Shown: in pieces, positions 6,286 to 14,352 of the stretch
Numbering within the stretch: the first letter of the stretch is position 1
How the letters are laid out: each line of letters starts with the position of its first letter
Source: Zygnema cylindricum
Lineage: Eukaryota > Streptophyta > Zygnematophyceae > Zygnematales > Zygnemataceae
Direction of reading: 5' to 3'
NCBI GenBank assembly: GCA_037447655.1
Contig: JBBHKE010002123.1
Span: 64,001 to 78,502 of the forward strand
Length of the DNA stretch: 14,502 nt
Notes under the pieces: generated by a model
Told to the model about the DNA's origin: nothing
Seen by the model: only the letters and a program-made list of their open reading frames with translations
Databases searched by the model: none
Made by a program: the position numbers and the translations under genes

Positions 6286-7800
6286 GCCACTTCTAATAGT
6301 ATCCAGAAGTTTGATGGCCAAAACTTTTATGATTGGTCATTTTCAGCCATGCATTTTTTCAAACACGAGAAGATTTGGGACCATTTTATAGGAATTTCAA
6401 AACCTCCTATCCTTTCCTCTACTGATACACCAGCAGAAAAAGCTACCAAAGAGTTGGCAATAGCTACATGGAAACAAAAGGACGAGGATGCGCACGCTCG
6501 TCTAGTGATGTCACTTACTACCGAGCGCACTCGTCTTATTCGCGGCGCCTCATCTTCCGCTGAGGCTTGGAGTCGTCTACAAGCAGCTTACATTCAAACC
6601 GGATGGGCCGCTCGCCGAATTCAAAAACGAGCGTTTTTTAACTCCATGAAAAAGTCGTCGGAATCTATGCAGGATTGGATTAGCACAGTCGAATTGTCGG
6701 CCGAAAAATGCACCATGATAGGCGTGCATCTTTCCGACGAGGACCTCTCTTCAACCCTTTTGGGAGGACTCTCTGAAACCTTTTCCCCTTTCATTTCCTC
6801 GTTTGACAATCTAGACCAATCCATTCCCTTTCACTCACTTTGTAGCAAACTTTTGCATGAAGAGACAAAACATCTCTCTTTTTCTGCTCCAAATCTCTCT
6901 AATGCAAATGCCTTTATTGCCGAAAATCAAAAGACTAACTCTGGGGGGGTGCAGCGTTTGTTTTGCGCCTACTGCAAAACAAAAGGCCATTCCGTTGAAG
7001 ACTGTCGAAAATTGGCGAGGCGAAAAGCAGCCGAGGCTTCCAATCCCCCTAAACCTGGAGGGAATGCCAACGCTGCCAATGTCAACCCACCAGTTCTTCC
7101 CACCCCCACACTCCCTCCACACATTTCTTTCCCTCCAAATTTTCCTTATCCTCACAATTATTCCCCTTCTCCATCACTTCCACAATCTTCTAACGCCGCA
7201 GCGCACTATGCCTCTTCAAACCCCGTTAACCTCCCTTGGTCGACCGCTTTCTCTCCACATTTTCCCTCTAATTATCCCACTCCAGTAGCTTCCCCTTTTG
7301 TCCTCCCTCCCTCACCAGAATTTGGATATGGCAATGTTGCCCATCATATCCCAAATTATGTCACTCCCGATCCTCAATTTCCACAAGGGTATGCTTTTCT
7401 ATCTCAAACCCCTGTCGATTGGCTAATAGATAGTGGTGCAAGTCACCACCTTTCACCACGATCTGATTGGTTCACTCACCTTTCTCCTTTATCATCTCCT
7501 ATGCAGATTCGTTTAGGCGACGACCGCATTCTGTTGGCTACTCATTCTGGCAACGTCAACGTCCCTAATGTGTCTATTCACATTCGGAACGTACTCTTTG
7601 TTCCTAGTCTAGCTAGGAATTTATTTTCTGTGAAAGTCGCCACTTCTGACGGCTTAAAAGCTGAATTTAATAATGATAGAGTAACGTTTTATGATAGAAA
7701 AGACAACAATACTGTAGGTTTTGGAGTAGCAAGAGATTCTATGTATGTCCTACAATCCTATAGTACACCAAAGATATTTGCTTTAAGTGCTAGCGTTTAA
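6286..7800 (+). CDS. Copia gag and aspartic protease (first part of gag-pol)
   Basis: The frame opens upstream of its first in-frame ATG (6349). The copia gag hallmark KFDGQNFYDW is encoded at 6307-6336, so translation must have begun earlier. An ATG at 6284, in the right place, is one base out of frame with it. Gag is followed by a CCHC zinc knuckle CAYCKTKGHSVEDC (6964-7005; CX2CX4HX4C), which binds RNA. After a Pro-rich linker comes the protease active site DSGASHH (from 7429), the aspartic residue of the retropepsin. The reading stops at TAA 7798-7800, but homology continues in the same frame, so the stop is a lesion. If 6349 is used, the product is 483 residues. Confidence 0.85.
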   Translation, partial: ATSNSIQKFDGQNFYDWSFSAMHFFKHEKIWDHFIGISKPPILSSTDTPAEKATKELAIATWKQKDEDAHARLVMSLTTERTRLIRGASSSAEAWSRLQAAYIQTGWAARRIQKRAFFNSMKKSSESMQDWISTVELSAEKCTMIGVHLSDEDLSSTLLGGLSETFSPFISSFDNLDQSIPFHSLCSKLLHEETKHLSFSAPNLSNANAFIAENQKTNSGGVQRLFCAYCKTKGHSVEDCRKLARRKAAEASNPPKPGGNANAANVNPPVLPTPTLPPHISFPPNFPYPHNYSPSPSLPQSSNAAAHYASSNPVNLPWSTAFSPHFPSNYPTPVASPFVLPPSPEFGYGNVAHHIPNYVTPDPQFPQGYAFLSQTPVDWLIDSGASHHLSPRSDWFTHLSPLSSPMQIRLGDDRILLATHSGNVNVPNVSIHIRNVLFVPSLARNLFSVKVATSDGLKAEFNNDRVTFYDRKDNNTVGFGVARDSMYVLQSYSTPKIFALSASV

Positions 7801-8313
7801 AGTTTTCCACTCTGGCATTTACGATATGGGCATTTAAATAGCGAAAGTTTGAGTACATTGCCAAATCTTGTAACAGGACTAAATTCATTCTCTAACAAAT
7901 CTTTGGATTTTTGTCACGGGTGCGTGCAAGGAAAAATGCCTCGTCACTCATTTCCCACTAGCACTACGGTCATCACTGAACCACTTGCACTTGTACATAC
8001 GGACGTGTGTGGACCCATGCGCACGCGTAGCTATAGTGGATCCCTTTATTTTGTCACTTTCATTGACCACGCCACTCGTTTTTCACACGTGTATCCAATC
8101 TGTCATAAATCTGACGCTTTTGCCCGATTTCAGGAATTTAAGGCGTTGGCAGAAAATTTTCACAACAAACGAATCAAGGTTTTGCGGAGTGACAACGGTG
8201 GCGAATTTTTGTCCAACCAATTTTCTGAATTTCTCATGCAACATGGAATCTCACGTCATTTAACGGCGCCTCGGACGCCACAACAAAACGGCATTGCAGA
8301 AAGGTACAATTGA
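7801..8313 (+). CDS. Copia integrase, N-terminal and catalytic core
   Basis: It continues the gag-pol frame after the TAA. It shows the GAG-pre-integrase zinc site LWHLRYGHLN (HX4H) and FCHGC (CX2C), then the catalytic core with D (8002-8004, HTDVCGP), D (8191-8193, RSDNGGEF) and E (8299-8301, NGIAERYN), spaced D-35-E as in retroviral-type integrases. It is cut by TGA 8311-8313. Copia relatives have Arg here, so a CGA to TGA change is the simple explanation. Confidence 0.88.
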   Translation, partial: SFPLWHLRYGHLNSESLSTLPNLVTGLNSFSNKSLDFCHGCVQGKMPRHSFPTSTTVITEPLALVHTDVCGPMRTRSYSGSLYFVTFIDHATRFSHVYPICHKSDAFARFQEFKALAENFHNKRIKVLRSDNGGEFLSNQFSEFLMQHGISRHLTAPRTPQQNGIAERYN

Positions 8314-9354
8314 ACATTACATGACATGTCACGCTCTATGCTGTACTTTGCGAATTTGCCTTATGAATTTTGGGCAGAGGCTGTCGTTTGCGCAAATTAC
8401 TTACGCAATCTTTGTCCCACCAACGCTTTACCAAAATCTACTCCAATGGAAGCATGGTCCTCTGTCAAACCAGATATACGTCACCTTAAAATCTTTGGTT
8501 GTGAAGCGTGGTACAAAGACCTCCTCCAATCGGACGGCAAATTGGGCGCTCGCGCATTTCGTGGCATTTTCGTTGGGTACGCTCCAAATTCCAAAGCGTA
8601 CCGCATCTGGAGTCCTTCTCAGCATCGCGTCATCACCACCAGAGAAGTAGTTTTCAACGAAACGCCACTCCTCCAAACCTTATCTCGTATGCCCTTCCCT
8701 TCCCCTCTTCCCCCAATATCTGACTTTCCTTCCCTCACCCTCTATGACCCTCTTCCCCCAAACCTTCCCCTTCACTCTCTTCAGCCATCTGAATTCACCT
8801 ACGTTACACCTTCCCACCCCTCTCCCCTTAATCCTCCCAGTTTTTCCCCCTCATCATCTTCAAGTCTCCCTCCTCCTCCATCTTCTCCCACCCCTCTTGT
8901 TTTCCCGGCTGCTCCCATCACTCCTGCCAGCCACTCAGCTGCCCTTCCTCTTCATCCTGTCACAAATTATGAAGATAATTCCTCCTCTCCCCCTCTTTTC
9001 CAAGATGATCCTCTTTTTGACAATCTTTCTCCCACAATTTTGTCCCACTCTCCTCTTCTTGGGTCTATTGCTCCTCTTGAGCCTTCACTTCCTGATCCTG
9101 AGCCTTCCCCTCTTCCTGACCCTTCTCATTTACCTCGCCGAAACCCCGCACGCTCTAGAATTCCCCCCTCTCGTCTTATTACTTCCATAGGCGACGCCTC
9201 TCTAGCTTGCGCTTACTCGGCTGGGGCCTCTGCCTCTCTTATTTTAGCCCCTCTCTCTATCAAGGCTGCCCTAAAACGACCTGATGCCTCCCTTTGGAAA
9301 ACTGCCGCTGATGCTGAATTCAATGCCTTGCTTTCCAACAAAACATGGGATCTT
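8314..9354 (+). CDS. Copia integrase C-terminal region and RT start
   Basis: Same frame after the TGA. It begins TLHDMSRSMLYFANLPYEFW, the usual continuation of the copia integrase, then KIFGCEAWY and FRGIFVGYAPNSKAYRIW, the conserved C-terminal module. A Pro/Ser-rich linker of about 170 residues leads to RRNPARSR and then the reverse transcriptase opening ALKRPDASLWKTAADAEFNA, ending LLSNKTWDL. The following Ser/Leu/Pro codons come from the CT array and are not RT, although the frame stays open to 9513. Confidence 0.85.
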
Positions 9355-9470
9355 TCTCCTTCTCTCCTTCTCTCTTCCCCTCCTCGCTTTCCACTCTCTC
9401 TCTCCTCTCTCCCCTCTCTCACTCTACTCTCTCGCCCTCTCTCTCCCTCTCTCTCTAACTTTCTCTCCTT
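9353..9470. repeat. CT-rich array replacing copia RT
   Basis: A TCTCTC/CCTCTCTC array starting exactly where RT homology ends. It may mark a deletion, a recombination point or an assembly join at simple repeats. Confidence 0.8.
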
Positions 9471-9983
9471 TGTGTCTATAAGTTCCATACTAGTAGGAGA
9501 GAGAGATATATAAATAAGGGGGGGCGAGGGATAGAGCGAGAGAAGCCGAGAAGGGAGTGAGCTCCGACCACGAGCTTTACGACAAAAAACGACAAGTTTC
9601 ACATTGTGTACGGAATTCTCAAAAATTCAACCTCAGTTGACGCCGACGGATGTCACAAATTGTTTTCCGTACAGGTCGTTATAGTGATGTACACAGAATT
9701 CAAACTGACGTACAAGTACTGAGATTCCTGTACATAATTCTAGGCTCGCCGTCTAATAAATGAAGTACTAAAAGGTACAAAGGCGGCAGAGTCGGAAATT
9801 GCTTCGAAGTTTCTTCACCCATATAGTACGAAAACACAACCGCACTGAAACCTATGCAGCATTACGGTACATCCGCATGTATTTGTAACTTAGGGAACTT
9901 ACTTTGTGTTTTAGCGCGGATCCGCCGGACCCGGTTTTCAACTGTCCCTATGTAAAATTGTAACTTACGTTTGTGACTACTAT
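9471..9983. other. Unassigned sequence left of the solo LTR
   Basis: A GA-rich bit with a TATATAAATA word follows the CT array (9496-9550). From about 9590 the sequence is complex, with no open frame of note and no recognised domain. It ends with the ACTAT target copy at 9979-9983. It could be part of an older element into which the LTR inserted. Confidence 0.3.
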
Positions 9984-10646
9984 TGGAGGTGGATTGGCGG
10001 AAGCCATGAAATTGTACACAAGAGAAAGATCAATGCATTGAAGATAGAAATTGATTTGTATTTGGGATGATTTCATTAAGTGAGAAAAGTCACTTATATA
10101 CAAAATACACAGTGCTAATTTCTGTAGAGTCTAAGCGCAGCGCTCTTTGATGCGCTGTAACAAAAACGATCCAAGTCAAGATTCTAATTAATGTGTTCGA
10201 GACTTTGACGTTACGACTAGATTATACTATATGTAGTCTACATTCTAACGTATGTAATCGAGAGTCTAAAGGATTGAATTTAGGGCGGCAATGTACAGAA
10301 GTAATTAAGACCTAAAGTAACGACGTAGAGTCAAGCGACAAAAAGTACGATGACACAATTAAAATACAAAAAAGAATCATAACAAAGGAGAAATCAATAT
10401 ACGTAGGACAAACAAAGAGACCGTTGCCCAAAGGACTTGTATGTAGGGCGACAAGACTGGACCGACGTAGGAAATGACAAGTTGGCCAAAGAACTTGTAC
10501 GTAGGGCGGCAAGACTCAACCGACGTAGGTAATAAAAAGTACGAGAGGACCAAAAGAGCGTCAAGAGTGGACAGACACATGTAATATAAGGTACAAACGG
10601 GACCAAGAATGACAAAAAGTGAATCGACGCTAAATGACCCTTAACA
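9984..10646 (-). mobile_element. Solo copia-family LTR, inverted, with 5-bp target duplication
   Basis: On the minus strand it starts TGTTAAGG and ends CCACCTCCA (TG...CA), 663 bp. ACTAT flanks it perfectly on both sides (9979-9983 and 10647-10651), the 5-bp duplication typical of LTR elements. It matches the 5' LTR of the copia element over the R/U5 region (for example CCAATGCATTGATCTTTCTC in that LTR, with one or a few differences here) and the TATA region. No internal sequence follows, so it is a solo LTR left by LTR-LTR recombination. Confidence 0.9.
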
Positions 10647-10656
10647 ACTATTGTAT

Positions 10657-10688
10657 ACGTCGACAATACATGTGACAGTTGTCGACGT
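10657..10688. repeat. 10-bp perfect inverted repeat next to the solo LTR target site
   Basis: ACGTCGACAA (10657-10666) and TTGTCGACGT (10679-10688) enclose a 12-base loop. The hairpin starts six bases past the target duplication and may have been an attractive insertion target. Function unknown. Confidence 0.5.
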
Positions 10689-11165
10689 CTACAATTTGTG
10701 TTGTTGCAATTTATTTTTTGTACCTGGTGACGTCGCATGTCCTTCCGTGACATTGTAAACGTATCGCCTTCCAGTCTGTTCCGTTTCCTAGTTGGAAAGA
10801 CCGTTTCACGGTTGAAATGTCTTTCCAGGTGACGCTTTGCTATTTTCACTTTCCGAACTCTTGAATCTTAAGCCTTCCTACCTGTTATCGTTTTTTAACT
10901 TTTTTTTTTTGTATTTGCCGCCAATTATAGCGTGCAGGTACTTAAGAGAGGATTTTCCAAGACCTTTCTATTGTATCCAAATCACCTCTTTCTGTTTTGG
11001 ATTTTTCACTTGATGCGGCCTGTAAAATTTAGTCGCCTTTTTTAATTTTTTTAGGTGGTGAACACACCAAAGAACCAACCAAACACAAAAGCTTAGAACA
11101 ATAAGAAACCAAAAACAAAAAAAAACTAACTACCACCACAGAAACGCACACGCGGATATTGGGTT
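10689..11165 (+). other. Probable 5' region of the LINE-like element
   Basis: No coding signal was recognised. It contains a 9-bp inverted repeat TGGAAAGAC/GTCTTTCCA (10793-10801, 10819-10827), a poly-T tract around 10900 and A-rich sequence before 11130. By position it may be the element's 5' untranslated region or older flanking DNA. Confidence 0.3.
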
Positions 11166-12768
11166 ATGGATTTCCACTTTTATTGGGGTAATTTTGGTCA
11201 TTTTCGCCTTTCCGTATGGCACCTCAAAAACCGCGGGCATCACAATCACCTTCCTCTTCATCTCCCACCCGTTTGCGACGAACTTTTTGGGGGAGTCTCA
11301 CCCTTCTGTTCCTCAATAACCACTACCGCCAACCCACCTCTGCCCTCTACCCAACCTTCTGACTCCAACACTCCCCCCAACCACATTTCTTCTCCTCTTC
11401 CTGTGATGCCCGATCCCCTTTCAATATTCACACCACGTTATTGTCCCTTTCATCGTTCAGAGCCACCTATCCCAAACTTTTCCCTTCCACAACCACAATT
11501 GGTCACATGTTCAACTCCTCCTCTAACTTTAGTTCCCTCACCCATGGAAACCCTTCCGCCCAATAACTATCCCACCACCTCACCTGTTGCATCTCTCTTT
11601 CAAGCTCCTCTCTCGACCTCTCAACCTTCGACCAACCAAGCTCCTCGTCCTCCTCCCCTTGCCAACCCTTTTTCAAATGCTCCGACTTCTAAGGTTCCTT
11701 GTCCGGGCTGTGGGAAACTCTACGTTGCCGGTGTCGGTTTTGCGAGACATGTGAGAGCGTGTCCAAAGGTTGTTTTGGCTCCGTCGCTGTCTCCTTCTAC
11801 AGGCGACCCTCTTACCAATCATCCCATTCCACGACACCCCTCTCATAGTGATTGGGACTTTTTCCGCAACCTTAATGTGTTAGGATGTTACCATCTCAGT
11901 TACCCATGACCTCAACTTTACTCACGCATTCCTCCTCATCTTCGATAGGCTGTCCAAAAAGCTCTTCAGTTCCCACTCGAACTTTTAGCTTACGATATCA
12001 ATAATCAAACGGCCTGGCACCTTTTTCTCTTGTTCCCGCTTTGGGTTTTAGTCTGACTTTCTCGTGGGGCCGCAAGTTGGGCCTGTCAAACGCGTCCTAG
12101 ATGTCAACATTTCTTACGCGGGGATTGGGAATCTCTTCAACAAGAGCATACAAATAGAGTTATCGCCTTTTCTGTGACTCCTCCTTGCCGTCAAGCTCCA
12201 CTTCTTACCTCCACAGCCCGCACGCGTCGCGCCGTACACCTTGGGTGTTGTGGTGAACTCTCTCGGGCCGCTCGAGCGCTTCGGCCTTTCTCACCATCGC
12301 CAACTATATAGTCAATTGTTAAACCCCTTTGCGCCCTTCACCCCACCGTACCCAATGAACCTCTGCCTTTTATTAAGTCATATGACCCTTTAGACCCTTT
12401 TGACCTTGACCAAGATACATTCCCCAAAGCTCTTTTCCGATCCCATCTATCTTTCGGCTGGACCTACTAATATGGTGTATGAGCTTTTTCGTGATATTTT
12501 CCCTCCAAAAAATCCATCCCATTGTTTTGATTTACTATTGAAGGTGCCCTCCCAATTTGCTCAAGGAAATGTGCCATGCTCTTTATTTACCCTTTTTGGT
12601 AGCTGCACGTATTGAGCTTCTCTCAATGTAGTGACAGCCTGCTGGTGGTGTTCGACCTATTGTTGTGGGGGAGATCATCTACCGTCTTGTGGCTCAATCA
12701 ATGTGTGTACAACTTCAAGGGGAGTTCCACGATTATTTTTCCCTTCATCGATTTGGTGTCGCTACACG
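11166..12768 (+). pseudogene. LINE-like element, 5' part: CCHC finger, linker, start of RT
   Basis: A decayed non-LTR retrotransposon ORF. A zinc finger CX2CX12HX3C lies at 11700-11762 (CPGCGKLYV...HVRAC), as in R2-like and related protist LINEs. The same frame continues through GDWESLQQEHT and GELSRAARALRPF, typical of the linker before RT in such elements, despite in-frame stops at 11907, 11946, 12054 and 12309. Two one-base shifts then move homology to SAGPTNMVYELFRDIFP (from about 12445) and to PAGGVRPIVVGEIIYRL (12638-12688), an RT block, after stops at 12629 and 12632. The likely original start is an ATG at 11216 (MAPQKPRASQSPSSSS) in another frame, implying one more shift near 11280-11380. 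The family was recognised from recalled motifs. Confidence 0.75.
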
Positions 12769-12990
12769 GTGTTGAAATTATTAGAATTATAAGGTATTTT
12801 CTAAGTATGAGTACATTAGTAAAAATAGGAAAAGTAAAGCGCAGACAGCCTGCCTCCACCTCTTCCCTCTAGCCCTCCTCTTCCCTCTAGCCCTCATACT
12901 TGTTGTAGTTACTGAAGGATAGAGAGAGTGGTTGAACCATGGCTGCCTTAGTACAACAGGCAGATATTTTTCGTAGGTTACTAAAAAGAT

Positions 12991-13037
12991 ACTTGACGGA
13001 CCCAGGATTTGATCCTGGTACCTGTCGTCCGTCAAGT
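12991..13037 (-). repeat. tRNA-like hairpin: long acceptor-like stem plus T-arm
   Basis: An 11-bp perfect outer stem ACTTGACGGAC/GTCCGTCAAGT encloses, on the minus strand, GACAGGTA and then a 5-bp stem CCAGG/CCTGG with the 7-base loop ATCAAAT. GGATCAAATCC resembles a polymerase III B box. The shape is that of a tRNA acceptor and T arm with the D and anticodon arms missing. It could be a decayed tRNA-derived SINE within the LTR-like insertion. Confidence 0.5.
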
Positions 13038-13604
13038 TGGCCGGTAACGGTCAGCTTTATCCTATTAGTCTAGGACCAATGCTAAATGCTAAAGGGTTTG
13101 ATAAATATTTAATTAGTTAGTGGTGAACGAATTTATTTAACTGAAACTATATACGGCATGCATAAATACAGTTTTGTAATGTACGGAGTACGGTACGGTT
13201 TCGAAACAGATACCGCGCATTTTGTTTCGATAGCAAAACAAATATCACGCAAGTATTTATAACGACTGAGATTTCATTTTGGTTCTTTTCTAACGGCGCA
13301 CATCATCGCCGAGATCCCGGAGTGGTCACTTTGAGTTTTTGTGACATAACATGTCTTGGCGCCACGTGGAGAGATCACATTTGGTCGCGGGAATTCCGAG
13401 GAACCTATAGACGAGTAAAAGGAGGGCACGCGTCCACATAATAGCCTAGTCGTACATTGGTCGTACAAAAGGTACAGCGGCAGTAGTACTTTTTGGTACG
13501 GTACAGTAATATGATTGGTCCGTACTTTAGTAGATAGGAGTTATTAGAGAAAATCAAGGACTTAGTGATTTTGAAATACAGTCACCTCTCCCCTTGAGCG
13601 TTTG

Positions 13605-13611
13605 TATAAAT
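13605..13611 (+). promoter_or_regulatory. TATA box in duplicated unit 1
   Basis: TATAAAT within CGTTTGTATAAATGGGC. The same site recurs as TATAAAAT at 13847-13854 in the second unit. A promoter role is inferred from the motif and the LTR-like context. Confidence 0.45.
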
Positions 13612-13846
13612 GGGCATCTTTGCCACCCCATAACTAATCGGATGAATTGTCGTTTTCAGTGATACTTTTTCCTACAGACTCAAGGGAGTCTAGGCTTCTT
13701 GGTCGTACAAAAGGTACATCGGCAGTAGTACCTTTTTGGTACGGTACAGTAATATGATTGGTCCGTACTTTAGTAGATAGGAGTTATTAGAGAAAATCAG
13801 GGACTTAGTGATTTGATATATAGTCACCTCTCCCCTTGAGCGTTTG

Positions 13847-13854
13847 TATAAAAT
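13847..13854 (+). promoter_or_regulatory. TATA box in duplicated unit 2
   Basis: TATAAAAT within CGTTTGTATAAAATGGGC, one A longer than in unit 1. Confidence 0.45.
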
Positions 13855-14068
13855 GGGCATCTTTGTCACCCCATAACTAATCGGATGAATTGTCGTTTTC
13901 AGTGATTCTTTTTCCTACAGACTCAAGGGAGTCTAGGCTGCACAGGGGTGCAGTCAAACAGTCAGTTTGCCACCTTGGGCAACAGAGGTTGTGGCTTGAA
14001 GTGGGTTCGTTAATCACTATCTAGAGGCTTCCTGTATTCTGTCGTCCAATGGAGGACACAAAATTTCA

Positions 14069-14203
14069 CACGTGGCAGTTGTGAGGCAGTTTCCATGGTT
14101 TACGTGCGACAATGGACCTGCATCCAAATTGGGTCGTTCTTCAAATTGACTTCCCTAATGCTTTTAACCCTGTTGATCGTAACGTCATTTTTTGCGAGTT
14201 CTC
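14069..14203 (+). pseudogene. LINE-like element, RT continuation after the insertion
   Basis: It continues the RT of the LINE: CEAVSMVYVRQ, then after a one-base shift HPNWVVLQIDFPNAFNPVDR and NVIF. QIDFPNAFN is RT palm motif A, with the metal-binding Asp (codon 14149-14151). Coding ends at the CT array from 14200. The YADD motif and later domains are not in the window. Confidence 0.78.
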
Positions 14204-14352
14204 TCCCTCTCCCTCTCCCTCTCTCTTCCTCTCTCCCTCTCCATTACTCTCTCTCCTCTCCCTCTCCCTGCCTCCCTCTCTCCCTCGTCCTCACCCTCCC
14301 TCAACCTCTCCCTCCCCCTCCCCCTCTCCCTTCCCTGTTCTCTCCCTCCCAC
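14200..14352. repeat. CT-rich array ending the LINE RT
   Basis: CTCTCC/CCCTCT repeat of about 150 bases starting at the end of LINE RT homology. It finishes in CCCACCTGCAG, which resembles a 3' splice site, but no continuing RT was found after it. Confidence 0.8.

Larger units (their letters stand above)
5823..9354 (+). mobile_element. Ty1/copia LTR retrotransposon, 3' truncated
   Basis: A plus-strand Ty1/copia element with the canonical order: LTR, primer-binding site, gag (CCHC), aspartic protease, integrase, start of reverse transcriptase. Integrase before RT defines the copia order. All domains share one reading frame. Two in-frame stops (TAA 7798-7800, TGA 8311-8313) break it. Homology ends at TWDL, about 20 codons into the RT region, where a CT array begins. 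RT core, RNase H and 3' LTR are absent, so the element is dead. A solo LTR of the same family lies in opposite orientation at 9984-10646 and is not its partner. Confidence 0.9.
13457..13939 (+). repeat. 242-bp tandem duplication with promoter-like content
   Basis: Two copies, 13457-13698 and 13699-13939, nearly identical with a few substitutions and indels. Each starts TTGGTCGTACAAAAGGTAC and ends GGGAGTCTAGGCT. Each carries TATAAA preceded by CGTTTG and followed by GGGCATCTTTG. Low divergence means a recent duplication compared with the decayed LINE around it. Confidence 0.9.
12770..14068 (+). mobile_element. 1.3-kb LTR-like insertion inside the LINE
   Basis: It starts TGTTGAAATT and ends AAATTTCA (TG...CA). 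It is flanked by CACGG (12765-12769) and CACGT (14069-14073), a 5-bp target duplication with one difference; ACACG at 12764-12768 and 14068-14072 is the alternative reading. Removing it puts the two LINE RT halves back in one frame at a conserved motif, which fixes the insertion points. It has no protein domain. It contains two TATA boxes in a 242-bp tandem duplication, so a solo LTR on the plus strand is most likely. It does not obviously resemble the copia LTR. Confidence 0.7.

Noticed and set aside
7798-8313. Reassigned genetic code explaining in-frame stops
   Set aside because: TAA, TAG and TGA would all need to be sense codons, and frameshifts are also present; decay is simpler.
9213-9602. 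Minus-strand open frame across the copia/CT junction
   Set aside because: Antisense to the copia pol frame and made mostly of the CT array; no recognisable domain.
5823-10646. A complete copia element bounded by the two LTRs
   Set aside because: The right LTR is in the opposite orientation and has its own ACTAT duplication, so it is a separate insertion.
10394-10849. Minus-strand open frame of 151 codons
   Set aside because: It overlaps the solo LTR and its flank, lies across the insertion boundary, and has no domain or codon pattern.
12612-12872. Plus-strand 86-codon open frame
   Set aside because: It is a different frame over the LINE RT block and runs into the LTR-like insertion; the real homology is in another frame.
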